Assembly: GCA_045615765.1 (NCBI GenBank)
Contig: JAZLFM010000005.1
Location: 1-34,794 of the forward strand
Origin: UBA1715 sp045615765
GTDB lineage: Bacteria > Bacteroidota > Bacteroidia > Bacteroidales > UBA1715
Direction of reading: 5' to 3'
Length of the DNA: 34,794 nucleotides
In this document: positions 7,956 to 16,433 of the stretch, in pieces
Numbering within the stretch: the stretch's first letter is position 1
Layout: each line of letters starts with the position of its first letter
The notes under the pieces: model-generated
The model's input: the letters and a program-made list of their open reading frames with translations, nothing else
Databases searched by the model: none
What the model was told of the DNA's origin: nothing
Made by a program: the position numbers and the translations under genes

Positions 7956-9911
7956 CTAAGCGTCAATGTTAGCGAATTTCGCATTTTCCTCGATGAATTG
8001 ACGACGAGGAGGAACTTCGTCACCCATAAGCATTGCGATGGCTGCATCTGCGGCTACGCTATTTTCTATGGTTACTTGTCGTAGCATACGATTTTCTGGA
8101 CACATTGTTGTTTCCCACAATTGTTCTGGGTTCATTTCACCAAGACCTTTGTATCGAGTAACAATTACAGATTTGTCGTTTTCGCCATTAGAAAATTCTT
8201 CGATAGCAGCAATACGTTGTTCTTCTGTCCAACAATAACGTTGTTGATCTTTTTTTCTTTGAGATTTTACAAGGTATAGAGGAGGACATGCTACATATAA
8301 ATATCCTTTTTCTATAACTTCTTTCATATATCGGAAGAACAATGTCATTACCAATGTTTCAATGTGGCTACCATCGACGTCGGCATCACACATAATGATA
8401 ATCTTGTGGTAACGAATCTTATCAACATTTACTGCTTTGCTGTCTTCGTCTGTACCGATAGTGATACCAAGCGCTTTCATAATGTTGCTGATTTCATCAC
8501 TTTCGTAGATTCTATGCAACATTGCTTTTTCCACATTCAAAATCTTACCACGAAGTGGAAGGATTGCTTGTGTATGTCTGTCTCTACCTTGTTTTGCAGA
8601 ACCACCTGCCGAATCACCTTCGACAAGGAATAATTCACATTTTTCAGGATTTCTATCTGAACAATCTGCCAATTTACCAGGAAGACCACCGCCAGACATC
8701 GCGTTTTTGCGTTGTACATCACGAGCTTTTCTAGCAGCAATACGCGCACGTGCAGCTAATAATACTTTGTCAACGATAGTTTTTGCTTCTTTTGGATGTT
8801 CTTCCAAATAATAACCTAACATTTCGCTAACAGCTTGGTCAACAGCACTTGAAACTTCGGAGTTACCAAGTTTTGTTTTTGTTTGTCCTTCGAAAAGAGG
8901 TTCTTGTACTTTTACCGATACTACAGCAGTTAAACCTTCACGGAAGTCATCACCGCTTATTTCTATTTTTTGTTTTTCTAACACACCAAGACCGTCTGCG
9001 TATTTTTTTAGAGAACGAGTCAAACCACGACGGAAACCTTCCAAGTGAGTACCACCTTCAATCGTGTTGATGTTGTTTACATAAGAATGTACATTTTCTG
9101 TGTACGATGTGTTGTAACGTAAAGCTATTTCTACAGGAATACCGTTTTTCTCTGTGTCAATATACATTACATCACCAAATAAAGCTTCGCGAGATTCATC
9201 AAGATAAGTAGCAAATTGTTTTAAACCTTCTTCAGAGTAGAATGTAACAGTTTTTGCATTACCGTTTTCGTCAACAGAACGAAGGTCTGTTAATTGAAGG
9301 CTTACACCTTTATTAAGATATGCTAATTCTCTTAATCGATTTTCCAAAATATAGAATTGGTATTCTGTCGTTGTGAATATCGAACCGTCAGGCCAGAATG
9401 CAACTTCTGTTCCTGTCTTGTCTGCTGTTCCAATTTCTTCAACAGCAGTAAGTGGTTTACCACACGCATATTCTTGACGATATTTTTTACCATCTCTACA
9501 TACGGTTACGATACACTTCGTTGAAAGTGCGTTCACACAAGATACACCCACACCGTGAAGACCACCAGAAACTTTATACGAAGACTTGTCGAATTTACCA
9601 CCAGCGTGAAGTACTGTCATTACAACTTCCAATGCTGATTTGTTTTCTTTCTTGTGCCAGTCAACAGGAATACCACGACCGTTATCTAAAACGGTGATAG
9701 AGTTGTCTTGGTTTATTGTTACTTCTACATGAGTACAATATCCTGCCAAGGCTTCGTCGATAGAGTTGTCTACAACTTCGTACACCAAATGGTGAAGACC
9801 GCGTTCGCCAACATCGCCAATGTACATTGCTGGACGCTTTCTTACAGCTTCAAGTCCTTCTAATACCTGGATACTATCACCAGTGTACGCTTTGTTATTT
9901 TCTTCTGCCAT
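7956..9911 (-). CDS. gyrB: DNA gyrase subunit B
   Basis: A 651-residue type IIA topoisomerase ATPase subunit. The GHKL ATPase domain shows EVVDNSIDEALAGYC (catalytic Glu, Mg-binding Asn), LDNGRGIPV and SGGLHGVGVSCVNALS. A transducer domain follows to about residue 395. The TOPRIM domain has LVEGDSAGGSAKQGRDR, PLRGKILNVEKA and CDADVDGSHI. The C-terminal gyrase-B motif is YKGLGEMNPEQLWETTM. Length and the QLWETTM motif fit GyrB rather than ParE. With GyrA it introduces negative supercoils at the cost of ATP. It is the first gene of a minus-strand group continuing into dnaN. The 226-base region upstream (9912-10137) contains the terminator of era and is AT-rich; no clear TAnnTTTG element could be fixed there. 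Confidence 0.97.
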   Translation of the reverse strand: MAEENNKAYTGDSIQVLEGLEAVRKRPAMYIGDVGERGLHHLVYEVVDNSIDEALAGYCTHVEVTINQDNSITVLDNGRGIPVDWHKKENKSALEVVMTVLHAGGKFDKSSYKVSGGLHGVGVSCVNALSTKCIVTVCRDGKKYRQEYACGKPLTAVEEIGTADKTGTEVAFWPDGSIFTTTEYQFYILENRLRELAYLNKGVSLQLTDLRSVDENGNAKTVTFYSEEGLKQFATYLDESREALFGDVMYIDTEKNGIPVEIALRYNTSYTENVHSYVNNINTIEGGTHLEGFRRGLTRSLKKYADGLGVLEKQKIEISGDDFREGLTAVVSVKVQEPLFEGQTKTKLGNSEVSSAVDQAVSEMLGYYLEEHPKEAKTIVDKVLLAARARIAARKARDVQRKNAMSGGGLPGKLADCSDRNPEKCELFLVEGDSAGGSAKQGRDRHTQAILPLRGKILNVEKAMLHRIYESDEISNIMKALGITIGTDEDSKAVNVDKIRYHKIIIMCDADVDGSHIETLVMTLFFRYMKEVIEKGYLYVACPPLYLVKSQRKKDQQRYCWTEEQRIAAIEEFSNGENDKSVIVTRYKGLGEMNPEQLWETTMCPENRMLRQVTIENSVAADAAIAMLMGDEVPPRRQFIEENAKFANIDA

Positions 9912-10093
9912 TGTATATTGTTTTAATTCAATGTTTTACAGTTTCTGTATATTTTTTCAATTCCTTCTGTAGGAAATGCAAGCGAATGTACGAAAAAGAC
10001 TTTTTTGCAACTATTGTTGTTACAGTAAAGTATTGAAAAGTTATTAACAATTGAACTGTTCTTGTTAATGTTGCTATGAAAGTGTAGGAAATA

Positions 10094-10121
10094 AAAAAGA
10101 GATGTATTACCATCTCTTTTT
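10094..10121 (-). terminator. Intrinsic terminator after era
   Basis: An 11-bp perfect inverted repeat (AAAAAGAGATG at 10094-10104 and CATCTCTTTTT at 10111-10121) closes a 6-base loop. On the minus strand it ends in a T run and lies 17 bases beyond the era stop. Because it is U-rich on both sides it could work in either direction. It separates the rluB-era unit from gyrB. Confidence 0.8.
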
Positions 10122-10137
10122 CTGTATCTGTTTTTTT

Positions 10138-11031
10138 TTATTTGTCGTCAAGCATATAGCCGAATTGCTTTAGATTCTTGTCGTTGTTACGCCAATCTTT
10201 TTCGACTTTTACAAACAAATCTAAGTAAATGCCTTTGCCTACGAACGTTTCTATGTCTTTTCTCGCTTCGGTACCTAATCGTTTAATGCCTTCGCCTTTC
10301 TTTCCGATTATAATACCTTTTTGTGAGTCTCTTGAAACATTGATGACCGCGCGTATGTGTACGTTCTTAGGACCTTCCTCGTATTGTTCTACAACAACTT
10401 CGCACGAATAAGGAATCTCTTTGCTGTATAGTTTCAAAATCTTTTCTCGTATGATTTCAGAAACAAAGAAACGCATTGGTTTGTCTGTTAATGCGTCTTG
10501 ATCGTAGTAAGGCTCTCCTTCAGGAAGCAAGGCTACAATGCGTTTCATTATATACTCAACATTGAATTTGTTTTTTGCAGAGCATGGAACTATTTCTGCT
10601 TTTGGAAGCAAATTTTCCCAAAATGAAACTAATTCAACTAAACGATTTTGGTCGATAAGGTCTATCTTGTTTATGACCAATAGGATAGGAACATGGTCTA
10701 TTTTCTGGATCTTTGATAAGAATTCTGCATTTTTTTCTGCAGTTTCTTCAGTGTCTGTAATGTATAAGATTACATCGGCGTCAACTAATGCTGATTCTGA
10801 AAATTTAAGCATTGACTCCTGTAATTTATACGCAGGTTTTAATACACCAGGAGTGTCAGAGAAGACAATTTGATGGTCTTCGCCGTTTACGATACCTAAT
10901 ATTCTATGTCGTGTTGTTTGCGATTTCGCTGTGACAATTGACAAGCGTTCGCCAACCAACTCGTTCATAAGTGTAGATTTCCCTACATTCGGGTTTCCTA
11001 CGATATTTACAAATCCTGATTTAAAAGCCAT
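10138..11031 (-). CDS. era: GTPase Era (16S rRNA maturation / 30S assembly)
   Basis: A 297-residue protein with a GTPase domain followed by a KH domain. G motifs in order: GNPNVGKST (P-loop), DTPGVL (G3), NKIDLI (G4), and the G5-like PCSAKN. The KH RNA-binding motif is GIIIGKKGEGIKRLG near residue 240. Era binds the 3' end of 16S rRNA and helps 30S subunit assembly, coupling it to growth. The length is normal. The ATG at 11031 overlaps the stop of the pseudouridine synthase gene by one base (TAATG), so translation of two RNA-related genes is probably coupled. Confidence 0.98.
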   Translation of the reverse strand: MAFKSGFVNIVGNPNVGKSTLMNELVGERLSIVTAKSQTTRHRILGIVNGEDHQIVFSDTPGVLKPAYKLQESMLKFSESALVDADVILYITDTEETAEKNAEFLSKIQKIDHVPILLVINKIDLIDQNRLVELVSFWENLLPKAEIVPCSAKNKFNVEYIMKRIVALLPEGEPYYDQDALTDKPMRFFVSEIIREKILKLYSKEIPYSCEVVVEQYEEGPKNVHIRAVINVSRDSQKGIIIGKKGEGIKRLGTEARKDIETFVGKGIYLDLFVKVEKDWRNNDKNLKQFGYMLDDK

Positions 11032-12473
11032 TATGCGTATGCTCCTCTTTTAATCATTGCAACTTCTTTTTGTGACAAATAGCGCCAATGTCCGCGTGGA
11101 AGGTCTTTCTTTGTCAATCCTGCGAAATATACACGGTCTAGTTTCTCAACCTTGTAACCGTACTTTTCGAAAATTCTTCTAACTACATGGTACATGCCTG
11201 AGTGTAGTTGGATTCCGATTTGATTTTTTTCGCCTTCTACATATTGCAAGTCGTCAATGTCAATATGACCGCCTTTTATTTCACTTCCATCTTCTGATTT
11301 TATTGGATCTAAATCTACACCATCAAGAATTTCTGCAAAATGTTCAGCAGAAAGATTCTTGTCTAGGAATACGTGGTAGATTTTCATCTTATTGTATCGT
11401 GGATGGGTAAGTCTTTCCATTAAGTCGCCGTCGTTTGTCAACAACATAACTCCTGTTGTGTCACGGTCAAGACGACCGACATTTTTTACTTCAACATCAG
11501 TCTTTACGTAATCATAGATTGTTTTTCTTCCTAATTCATCAGATTTAGTAGAAATACAGTCTTTTGGCTTGTTGAATACGATATATACTCGTTTCTGTGA
11601 AACTAACTTCTTTCCGTTTAGGCAAACTTCATCGCCTGGGAATATTCTTGTAGAGAAATCTGTTACAACCTTACCATTAACAGTGATTTTTCCTGCTGCA
11701 ATATAGTCATCGGCAGCTCTACGAGAACATACACCTGCTACGGAAATGAAACGATTCAAACGATATCCTTCAGCTTCTGTAGCCGCTTTCTTTGGTTCTA
11801 TGTATTGTTCTTCTGGAGTTTCGAAATCTTCAAGAATAACATTGTCATTCCATTCGTCATCGAAGTTACGAGATATAAGATTTTTATCTATGGAAGTATA
11901 TTCCATAGGGTTTTCGTATGTTTTTTCTTGTCTTTTGAAACCTCTCGATTTGTTGAAACGAGGTTTATCACCAAACGAACGGCGTGGTCTTTCCTCACCG
12001 TCGAATTCTCTGCGTGGTTTAAATTCGCGTTCTTCTACATTTTCGTTGTCGAAGCGTCTGAATGAACGGCGTTCTCCATCGTTAAAACGAGGTTTGTTGC
12101 CAAACGAACGACGTGGTCTTTCTTCGCCATTGAATTCTCTGCGTGGTCTGAATTCCTTGTTTTCTGAATTTTCGTCGTTGAAGCGTTTGAATGGTTTGCG
12201 TTCTCCGTCGTTGAAACGAGGTTTGTCGCCAAATGAACGGCGTGGCTTAAAATCTCTGTTTTCAGAATTTTTGTCGTCGAATCTTCTAAAAGAACGGCGC
12301 TCGCCGTTGTTGAAACTTGGTCTTGTGTTTTCGCCGTCACCATCTCGGCCGAACGATTTTGCATCTTTGTTGAAAGAACGTTCTCTCGAACCAAAACTTC
12401 TACGAGAACGATTGTCTCTGTTTTTCCATGAATTTCGATCATCACGACCGAACTTTTTCTCGTTGTTTTCCAT
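11031..12473 (-). CDS. rluB: RluB-like 23S rRNA pseudouridine synthase with Arg-rich repetitive N-terminus
   Basis: A 480-residue protein. Residues 1 to about 200 are low complexity, rich in Arg, Phe, Glu, Asp and Asn, and contain three tandem units (55-87, 88-130, 131-173) with the recurring words RRSFGDKPRF and GERRSFRRF. An S4 RNA-binding domain follows (about 236-285, LNRFISVAGVCSRRAADDYI). The catalytic domain has the GRLDRDTTGVMLLTNDG motif with catalytic Asp336, ending in the HVVRRIFEKYGY-like C-terminal motif. S4 plus this catalytic form is the RsuA/RluB/RluE/RluF family; RluB is the best guess because of the SR-R-A--YI start and the common Bacteroidota annotation. It isomerises a uridine in 23S rRNA. 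The N-terminal extension probably adds non-specific RNA binding. First gene of the unit with era, read from the promoter element at 12496-12503. Confidence 0.93.
   Translation of the reverse strand: MENNEKKFGRDDRNSWKNRDNRSRRSFGSRERSFNKDAKSFGRDGDGENTRPSFNNGERRSFRRFDDKNSENRDFKPRRSFGDKPRFNDGERKPFKRFNDENSENKEFRPRREFNGEERPRRSFGNKPRFNDGERRSFRRFDNENVEEREFKPRREFDGEERPRRSFGDKPRFNKSRGFKRQEKTYENPMEYTSIDKNLISRNFDDEWNDNVILEDFETPEEQYIEPKKAATEAEGYRLNRFISVAGVCSRRAADDYIAAGKITVNGKVVTDFSTRIFPGDEVCLNGKKLVSQKRVYIVFNKPKDCISTKSDELGRKTIYDYVKTDVEVKNVGRLDRDTTGVMLLTNDGDLMERLTHPRYNKMKIYHVFLDKNLSAEHFAEILDGVDLDPIKSEDGSEIKGGHIDIDDLQYVEGEKNQIGIQLHSGMYHVVRRIFEKYGYKVEKLDRVYFAGLTKKDLPRGHWRYLSQKEVAMIKRGAYA
11955..12311 (-). repeat. 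Three tandem coding repeats (33/43/43 codons) in the pseudouridine synthase gene
   Basis: Minus-strand codons 55-87, 88-130 and 131-173 are three copies of one unit. The first copy lacks a 10-residue block of the type FNGEERPRR that is present in the other two. The DNA copies are similar enough to allow slippage or unequal recombination, so copy number may vary between strains. Confidence 0.85.
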
Positions 12474-12495
12474 AACCGAATTAAAATTGAGCGTG

Positions 12496-12503
12496 CAAAG
12501 ATA
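12496..12503 (-). promoter_or_regulatory. Bacteroidota -7 promoter element for rluB-era
   Basis: Minus-strand TATCTTTG, an exact match to the TAnnTTTG consensus, 22 bases before the rluB ATG. No convincing -33 TTG/TTTG was found at the usual distance. It forms a divergent promoter region with the element at 12693-12700. Confidence 0.55.
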
Positions 12504-12692
12504 GAAAATAAATTAAGAGTTGAAAGTGGTGGGCGATATTTCCTTGTGAATACTTGTATTGACCTGATGGAATGTGGAATTTTTCATCTTAACTTTTTTC
12601 TGTATTTATATAATGTATGTTGTCTTTTGAAAATAATTCTGTATTTCCTTGGCAAATATTTTCTCTGTTTTATGCTGTTTTAATTATTTTTT

Positions 12693-12700
12693 TATCTTTG
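12693..12700 (+). promoter_or_regulatory. Bacteroidota -7 promoter element for the PD40-recX-prfB unit
   Basis: TATCTTTG ends 20 bases before the ATG at 12721 and matches TAnnTTTG exactly. The sequence around -33 is T-rich without a clear TTTG. It is the only such element before the three tightly packed genes and so probably drives all of them. Confidence 0.55.
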
Positions 12701-12720
12701 GGACAAATTAGAAAAAGACG

Positions 12721-14400
12721 ATGATAAGGAAAATACAAATATTTTTGGGATTGCTAATGCTTTCATTCTCAGCTTTTTCGCAAACCCAAGAAGATAAGTT
12801 GCAATCCATTCGTTTGGATGCAGAATACTATTTTTTCAATGCAGATTACGAACATGCCTTGAAGTTGTTTAAGGATATTTTAAAAGAAGATCCTGATAAC
12901 TGTAATGTGAATTATAAAATTGGTATCTGTTATCAGCGTTTACCTTTTGAAGCCGGACGTTCGATTTCGTATTTAAAAAAGGCTGTGAAAGAAGTGACGG
13001 CAGATTATATAGAAGGATCTGCGTCTGAAAGAAAAGCGCCTATTGCTGCGTGGTATGCGTTGGCTCGTGGTTACCACACCAATAAATTTTACGAAGAAGG
13101 CGTTGGTGCTTATCAGCAATATATTGATAGACTTTCTCCAAATGAACTTCAGTCTCGTAAACGTGCTATGCGTGAGATGATTTCTTGTCGTACTGCTGCA
13201 GAAATCATTAAAAATCCACAGCCAGTGGAAATTTTCAATATTGGTAATGTATTGAATACTGAATTTAATGATTTTAATCCTTGTCCGACAGCTGACGGAA
13301 AATTGTTGTTTTTTACTCGTTTGGAAAAACAACAGATTATCTATAAAGACGGTGGCGAAGGTGGTGTAGAAAGTAAACTTCGTGTGTATTGCTCTAAATT
13401 TTTAGGTGGAGAGCATTGGTCTGCACCTATTGACGTGTCGGATGAATTGTTTACATTCGGACACTGTAGTGTTTTGGCTGTCAATGAAGAAGGTACTTTT
13501 ATGTTGTTGTGTAAACATGCAAATGTTGACGATTTGAATGAAATTAAACAAGGTGGTACATTATATTATAGTACAAGGCCAAGCCGTAATTCTTCATGGT
13601 CGTTTATGAAAAAATTTGGTAAGACAATAAATCTTCCAAATGCATTGATTTCTGCTGCTGCTATATCGGCAGACGGAAATACATTGTATGTTGCTTCTAA
13701 TAAAGAAGGTGGAATGGGTGGCTACGATTTATGGAAAAGTGAATTGAAGAATAAAAATAAATTTGAATGGTCTAAGTTGCAGAATTTAGGTTCGACTATC
13801 AATACAGAATATGATGAATCTTGTCCGACAATTTTGGCAGATGGAAAAACATTGTATTTCACATCAGTAGGTCATTATAATATGGGTGGATTTGATGTGT
13901 TTAAGTCTGTAAATAGTGGTAATGACAATTGGTCAAAACCAGAAAACCTTGGTCATCCTATCAATACTCCTGACGATAATATGTTCTATAAACCTGCAAA
14001 GGGTGGTGAAATAGGATTTTATTCTGTTGCGTTTAATGAAGGTTACTTTACTTTTGGCGGTAGCGATATTTTTCAAGTGGAATATGTGAAGGAAGAACTT
14101 ACTATTCCTGCTACTTTGCGCGGTACAGTTTCTTTGGAAAATCAAAGTGAAGATTATAAAAAGGCTCGTGTGTTAGTTCGTAAAGCAATTTCTAACGAAG
14201 TCTTGAAAGAATTGCGTATCGATGAAGAAGGACATTATGAATGTACGTTGCATGAAGGTCATTATGTGATTGAATATACTTGCCCAAATTATTTGCGCGT
14301 ACAAAGAGAAGTAAAAATAGAAAAGTCAACAGAAAAGAAATATGTTGACCATAATGTAAAACTTCAAACTGACGATTTATTTATTTTAGAAGATTTATAA
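12721..14400 (+). CDS. PorE-like protein: TPR, PD40 beta-propeller and CarboxypepD_reg-like domain, no OmpA domain
   Basis: A 559-residue exported protein. The signal peptide (MIRKIQIFLGLLMLSFSAFSQ) ends near residue 21. TPR-like helices follow (about 28-150; AEYYFFNADYEHALKLFKDILKEDP is typical). PD40/WD40-like propeller repeats run from about 180 to 455, with blades such as ADGNTLYVASNKEGGMGGYDLW, ADGKTLYFTSVGHYNMGGFDVFKS and FGGSDIFQVEY. A beta-sandwich of the carboxypeptidase-regulatory type follows (about 465-540). The order TPR-propeller-CRD is that of PorE and related type IX secretion or envelope proteins, but the peptidoglycan-binding OmpA domain that normally ends PorE is absent; the frame stops cleanly at TAA. 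Periplasmic or outer-membrane-associated location is inferred. recX begins two bases after the stop, so cotranscription is near certain. Confidence 0.85.
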   Translation: MIRKIQIFLGLLMLSFSAFSQTQEDKLQSIRLDAEYYFFNADYEHALKLFKDILKEDPDNCNVNYKIGICYQRLPFEAGRSISYLKKAVKEVTADYIEGSASERKAPIAAWYALARGYHTNKFYEEGVGAYQQYIDRLSPNELQSRKRAMREMISCRTAAEIIKNPQPVEIFNIGNVLNTEFNDFNPCPTADGKLLFFTRLEKQQIIYKDGGEGGVESKLRVYCSKFLGGEHWSAPIDVSDELFTFGHCSVLAVNEEGTFMLLCKHANVDDLNEIKQGGTLYYSTRPSRNSSWSFMKKFGKTINLPNALISAAAISADGNTLYVASNKEGGMGGYDLWKSELKNKNKFEWSKLQNLGSTINTEYDESCPTILADGKTLYFTSVGHYNMGGFDVFKSVNSGNDNWSKPENLGHPINTPDDNMFYKPAKGGEIGFYSVAFNEGYFTFGGSDIFQVEYVKEELTIPATLRGTVSLENQSEDYKKARVLVRKAISNEVLKELRIDEEGHYECTLHEGHYVIEYTCPNYLRVQREVKIEKSTEKKYVDHNVKLQTDDLFILEDL

Positions 14401-14402
14401 TA

Positions 14403-14891
14403 ATGAATGTAAGAAAATTAACACCAGAACAGGCTTTAGATAAGCTGATGTCGTATTGCTCTAAGATGGAGCGTAGCGAATTTGATGTTCGTCAAAAACT
14501 GTTTATGTGGGGAATTACAGGTGATGCCGCTCAAAAACTTATAAATAAGTTGAATGAGGATGGTTTTATGGATTCTCAACGATATATTTATTCCTACATT
14601 CGTGGTAAATTCTTCTACAAAAAATGGGGAAGAGTTAAAATTCGTTATAATTTGACTTTGCGCGGTTTTAAGGAATCGGTTATCAACGAAGCATTCGATG
14701 CTTTTTTCCCTACTGTTGATTATGAACAAATGATTTTTGATCAACTTCGTCGAAAAAATCAGTCTTTGGATATTGAAGACGAATATCAACGTAAGTCTAA
14801 ATTGATTCATTTTGGACAAACACGTGGATATGAAACTGAGATTTCTCTTGCTTGTGCCGATAGAATTGTTGAATCAAAAGACAACGAATAA
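14403..14891 (+). CDS. recX: Regulatory protein RecX
   Basis: A 162-residue helical protein with the RecX three-helix repeats: ALDKLMSYCSKMERSEFDVRQKLFMWGI, LINKLNEDGFMDSQRYIYSYIRGKF, and WGRVKIRYNLTLRGFKESVINEAFDAF. The length matches the family. RecX binds RecA filaments and limits recombinase activity; in many bacteria it sits next to recA, but here it is between an envelope protein gene and prfB. It starts two bases after the upstream stop and its TAA overlaps the prfB ATG by one base, so the three genes form one transcript. Confidence 0.93.
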   Translation: MNVRKLTPEQALDKLMSYCSKMERSEFDVRQKLFMWGITGDAAQKLINKLNEDGFMDSQRYIYSYIRGKFFYKKWGRVKIRYNLTLRGFKESVINEAFDAFFPTVDYEQMIFDQLRRKNQSLDIEDEYQRKSKLIHFGQTRGYETEISLACADRIVESKDNE

Positions 14892-15992
14892 TGATTACAA
14901 CAGATCAGGTAAAAGAATTGGTGAATCGCCAGCAGGCGTTAAGGAGGCATCTTTGACATCGACAATCGTTTGATTCGGTTGGAAGAAGAGGAGTTGAAAA
15001 CTCATGATCCTAATTTTTGGGATGATCCTAAAAAAGCAGAACAACAATTAAAAAAAGTAACTTCTATAAAGAAGTGGACTGAAGCGTATGCCGAGGTTGA
15101 AAAGTCTGCTGAAGATTTACAAGTACTTTGTGATTTCTATAAAGAAGGTGAGGCGTCTTTAGATGATGTTGAGCTTCAATACAACGAAACTTTAAAGAAA
15201 TTAGAATCGTTGGAATTCAAAAATATGCTTCAAAAAGAGGAAGATCAATTTGGCGCTATTTTGAAAATTAATCCAGGAGCAGGTGGAACGGAAAGTCATG
15301 ATTGGGCTTCTATGCTTCTTCGCATGTACACTCGTTGGGGCGAAGAAAATGGATATAAAGTGAATGTAATCGATATTCAAGATGGAGATATCGCAGGAAT
15401 TAGTTCTGCAACGATAGAATTTGAAGGCGATTATGCTTATGGGTATTTAAAAGGTGAAAACGGTGTTCATAGACTTGTTCGCATTTCGCCTTTTGATGCA
15501 GGTGCCCGTCGTCATACTTCGTTTGCTTCTGTTGATGTTGTTCCTATGATTGACGATACTATAGAAATTGTTATCAATCCTGCAGATTTGGAATGGGATA
15601 CGTATCGTTCAAGTGGTGCAGGTGGGCAGAATGTCAATAAGGTGGAAACTGCCGTTCGTTTGCGACATAAACCTACTGGTATTGTGATTGAGAATATGGA
15701 AAGCCGCTCACAACTTCAAAATAAGGAAAAAGCGTTGACATTATTGAAGTCACAATTATATCAGATGGAACTTCGTAAACGCGAAGAAGAACAAGCTGCT
15801 CGTAACGGAGAAAAATTGAAAATAGAATGGGGCTCGCAAATTCGTAATTATGTGCTTCATCCATATAAATTGGTGAAAGATGTACGTACAAACTACGAAA
15901 CGTCAAATACACAAGCAGTGTTGGATGGCGATTTGAATGCTTTTATTAAAGAATATTTAATGCTTGTCTCAAACAAACCAAGCGAGGAATAA
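14891..15992 (+). CDS. prfB: Peptide chain release factor 2, made by +1 programmed frameshift
   Basis: The gene is split between two frames. The first 21 codons run from the ATG at 14891 to an in-frame TGA at 14954; the rest runs in the +1 frame from the GAC at 14955 to 15992, giving about 366 residues. The release-factor signatures are intact: the RF2 codon-recognition tripeptide SPF (about 199-201, in RISPFDAGARRHTSF) and the catalytic GGQ (about 244-246, in SSGAGGQNVNK). The SPF rather than PxT motif identifies RF2, which reads UGA and UAA. The slip site CTTTGAC with an upstream AGGAGG is that of the classical autoregulatory prfB frameshift, so low RF2 raises its own synthesis. Its ATG overlaps the recX stop by one base. 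Confidence 0.97.
14942..14957 (+). other. prfB programmed +1 frameshift site
   Basis: AGGAGG (14942-14947), a CAT codon, then CTT TGA C (14951-14957). The SD-like hexamer sits three bases before the CTT slip codon, as in the Escherichia coli site, where it pairs with 16S rRNA during elongation and promotes slippage from CTT to TTT. The strength of this internal SD is striking in a genome whose genes rarely show one. Sensing is by RF2 level at the UGA codon. Confidence 0.95.
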
Positions 15993-15998
15993 TATTGT

Positions 15999-16027
15999 AG
16001 AGATGCGATAAACTGCATCTCTTTTTT
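15999..16027. terminator. Bidirectional intrinsic terminator between prfB and the zinc-ribbon gene
   Basis: An 8-bp stem AGAGATGC (15999-16006) / GCATCTCT (16015-16022) with an 8-base loop and a following T run. It lies 6 bases past the prfB stop and its T run touches the stop codon of the convergent gene at 16026. On the minus strand the AT-rich flank makes a weaker terminator. Confidence 0.8.
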
Positions 16028-16316
16028 AATCTGCAAAGTTTATAAATCCGTCATTCATCTTCATTGCTCCTCCGCACTTTGGACAGCCCATGTCTGGTGA
16101 CCATACAGAAACAGGTTTGTTACACTTTCTGCAGGTTAATTTTAGTCGTGTTACGTCAACTTGATAGTTTTCACCAGCTTCAACAGTGACAACTTCTTTA
16201 CATTCTTTACAGTAACATTGTGCAAATAATCCTGACATTAATGGTACATAAGGAGTTGCTGATGCCACAATTTCTGTGTTGCATTGCTTACATTTGAATT
16301 GTCTTAATATTGCCAT
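16026..16316 (-). CDS. Small zinc-ribbon protein, function unknown
   Basis: A 96-residue protein with four Cys pairs: CKQC at 9-12, a CYCKEC cluster near 34-39, CRKC near 62-65 and CPKC near 77-80. These could form two rubredoxin-like zinc knuckles. No signal peptide or membrane segment. Small double zinc-ribbon proteins of this kind occur in many Bacteroidota without an assigned function; RNA, DNA or protein binding are all possible. It is transcribed convergently to prfB and divergently from the GH2 gene, so it is probably monocistronic. Confidence 0.8.
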   Translation of the reverse strand: MAILRQFKCKQCNTEIVASATPYVPLMSGLFAQCYCKECKEVVTVEAGENYQVDVTRLKLTCRKCNKPVSVWSPDMGCPKCGGAMKMNDGFINFAD

Positions 16317-16409
16317 ATTTGTGCTAATTTAAATTTCCTAAATATACGAAATAAAATAGATTTGTCCACTAATTTTTACATGTTTCGTGTATTGCTCACA
16401 ATAGAGTTG

Positions 16410-16417
16410 TATCTTTG
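16410..16417 (+). promoter_or_regulatory. Bacteroidota -7 promoter element for the GH2 gene
   Basis: TATCTTTG, an exact TAnnTTTG match, ends 16 bases before the ATG at 16434. A TTG at 16392-16394 is a possible -33 element, with a spacer (15 bases) shorter than usual. Confidence 0.55.
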
Positions 16418-16433
16418 AAAAAAATAATTTTAA

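Noticed and set aside
11746..12504. 252-codon plus-strand frame opposite the pseudouridine synthase gene
   Set aside because: A mirror of the Arg/Ser-rich repeats on the other strand; no domain, start signal or partner, while the minus-strand gene is certain.
14954..14956. TGA near the start of prfB as evidence of a broken gene
   Set aside because: Context AGGAGG-CAT-CTT-TGA-C is the known regulatory frameshift; the rest of RF2 is intact.
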